A DNA stretch of 64,000 nt from Cyanobacteria bacterium UBA791 (GTDB lineage Bacteria; Cyanobacteriota; Vampirovibrionia; Gastranaerophilales; Gastranaerophilaceae). The notes beneath the pieces are model-generated. The model made no database searches and had not been told where the DNA came from. It saw only the letters and a program-made list of their open reading frames with translations. A program made the position numbers and the translations under genes. Where the stretch lies: the NCBI GenBank assembly GCA_002297005.1, contig DBIX01000068.1, forward strand, positions 1 through 64,000, written 5' to 3'. The number at the start of each line of letters is the position of its first letter. Within the stretch, counting starts at the first letter, position 1. Of this stretch, positions 62,921 through 64,000 are shown one piece after another.

Positions 62921-63048
62921 AAAAGTATTTTTGTTTTTCAGACAACAAAAAATTAAACAAATGTAACGAAACAATTTTATAAATAGCAAAACTTATTTTT
63001 TCAGTTTTTAAAGCATTTGTGAAAGTTTCTGCAATCCAAAATTATTAT

Positions 63049-64000
63049 ATGCCTTTGACAAAAAAAACGTTTGACAAAAACATGTCAAATCCTATTGTGA
63101 TGCCTAAAAAAACACAAGCCTCTGCAATGGAGCTTTCATCAAATTACAACAAACCATTAGTAAATTTTAAAGGATACTTTGGCGACAAGCAACCTGCCAA
63201 AAAGCTATTTTGGATTTTAAAAGGAAACAATCACGTTTACGAGGATAACGAAACTCAAAAAACCTTATACAGAAACGGTAACACAGGTTGGAAAAAATGG
63301 GTTGCAGAAAAACCGGAAAACTTGTTAAAACGTACCCCTTTAGATGCAATTCAATCAATTTGTACCCTCACAAAAAAACAACAACATTACCCTGAAATTC
63401 CAGACTACATTCCAACACCAAACTACGGTGACAAATGGGGAAGAAGAGCAAACTATATAGAAATAAATCCTAGAACAGTAGCACTAACAGAGGGTTCTAA
63501 AAAAAGTGAGGGCTTGCTCAATGTGATGAAACTTTTACCAGCAATTCCGCCATCACCAAAAAGTTTTGCAAATTGCGTTATACTTTCACAACTTTATCCA
63601 GCAATGTACAAAGAAAACGACGGGCAATTAGGTCGTTCATCATTATACACCGTGGATTTACACTCAGGAATTTCTAAAAATTTAACTTCTGATAAATTAT
63701 CAAGAAATGGTCAAAAAATGGGCGATGATGAACAAGTCAAAGCTTTTAACGATATGGCTCATTTACGAGGATTGAAAACTGGTATCAGAATGCCTCTATC
63801 ATCAGGTCAAATGACAGTAAAAGGCGAACCTTTTAATTGGCACAAACACCAAGACGCTTTTATTAGTGCTTGTTGTTGGGCTGTTGATTTAGGATTTGAT
63901 GCAATCTTCTTTGATAGTGCAAAGCACGTTGGCAACTGGGATATGGGTAATTATTGCGGAACTGGTTCTGTTCCAAACTACGGTCAAATGCAATATATCA
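63049..64000 (+). CDS. unknown protein, N-terminal part; continues beyond the window
   Basis: Open from ATG 63049 to the window end (317 codons) without a stop. No signal peptide. Residues 34-40 contain LVNFKGY, a short FKG segment also typical of other unknown proteins in this lineage. The part after residue 230 (FNDMAHLRGLKTGIRMPLSSGQM..., CCWAVDLGFDAIFFDSAKHVGNWDMGNY) reads like beta/alpha units of a TIM-barrel glycosidase or related enzyme, with an FFDSA strand end. This is inferred from pattern only. Confidence 0.75.
   Translation, partial: MPLTKKTFDKNMSNPIVMPKKTQASAMELSSNYNKPLVNFKGYFGDKQPAKKLFWILKGNNHVYEDNETQKTLYRNGNTGWKKWVAEKPENLLKRTPLDAIQSICTLTKKQQHYPEIPDYIPTPNYGDKWGRRANYIEINPRTVALTEGSKKSEGLLNVMKLLPAIPPSPKSFANCVILSQLYPAMYKENDGQLGRSSLYTVDLHSGISKNLTSDKLSRNGQKMGDDEQVKAFNDMAHLRGLKTGIRMPLSSGQMTVKGEPFNWHKHQDAFISACCWAVDLGFDAIFFDSAKHVGNWDMGNYCGTGSVPNYGQMQYI

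Overview
The window is AT-rich, densely coded and bacterial. KDO-8-phosphate synthase (LPS pathway), TonB-like proteins and signal peptides point to a diderm envelope. The gene mix and several small secreted-looking or unknown proteins would fit a gut lineage such as Gastranaerophilales (Melainabacteria), but this assignment is an inference from style, not from a marker-gene search.

Layout. 1-4.2 kb: kdsA, a metallo-hydrolase and pheS, followed by a hipBA toxin-antitoxin pair with three operator palindromes. 4.2-8 kb: uvrB, two related ribbon-helix-helix-type small proteins, a repeat-rich spacer and an unknown small protein. 8.2-15.4 kb: trkA-trkH potassium uptake, a B12-binding radical SAM protein and valS. 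15.5-22.5 kb: an EF-hand-like protein, a secreted VWA protein, and convergent to it a six-gene operon of TonB-like, VWA, polytopic and glycine-zipper proteins, which looks like an uncharacterised envelope system. 22.5-24.6 kb: ung, a ferritin-like protein and a membrane-anchored unknown. 24.7-35.4 kb: a leftward surface-glycan locus (two DegT aminotransferases, three glycosyltransferases, two hexapeptide acyltransferases, a GNAT, a FemAB/GNAT-like protein, an epimerase, a short UDP-sugar dehydrogenase and a HEPN-like protein). It carries an (AG)16 tract and a G9 tract inside reading frames, so it is probably phase variable.

35.5-45.9 kb: remnants of a Mu-like transposable phage (MuA-type transposase, MuB-type ATPase, recombinase fragment, head-morphogenesis and tail/virion proteins, DUF1804-like HTH protein). 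It is rearranged and interrupted by a MerR-regulated metabolic module with two divergent 19-bp-spacer promoters. A truncated yhcG-like nuclease gene and the head gene are fused head to head. 46-47.5 kb: tRNA-Gln without an encoded CCA, a small unknown gene and the CCA-adding enzyme. 47.6-50.7 kb: a large Upf1-type helicase fused to a nuclease domain. 50.9-57.3 kb: fatty-acid/phospholipid cluster (rpmF-plsX-fabD-fabG-acpP-fabF, without fabH), a DUF177 protein and tpiA. 57.4-62.9 kb: rsmI, ffh-rplS-rbgA-rnhB and a SEC-C protein. The window ends inside a further ORF.

Two genome-wide habits stand out. Many first genes have a -10 box only 6-9 nt before their ATG, so their mRNAs are probably leaderless, while internal operon genes carry Shine-Dalgarno sequences. 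Small palindromic repeats are scattered between genes and have also entered reading frames (rnhB, a phage gene) without breaking them.
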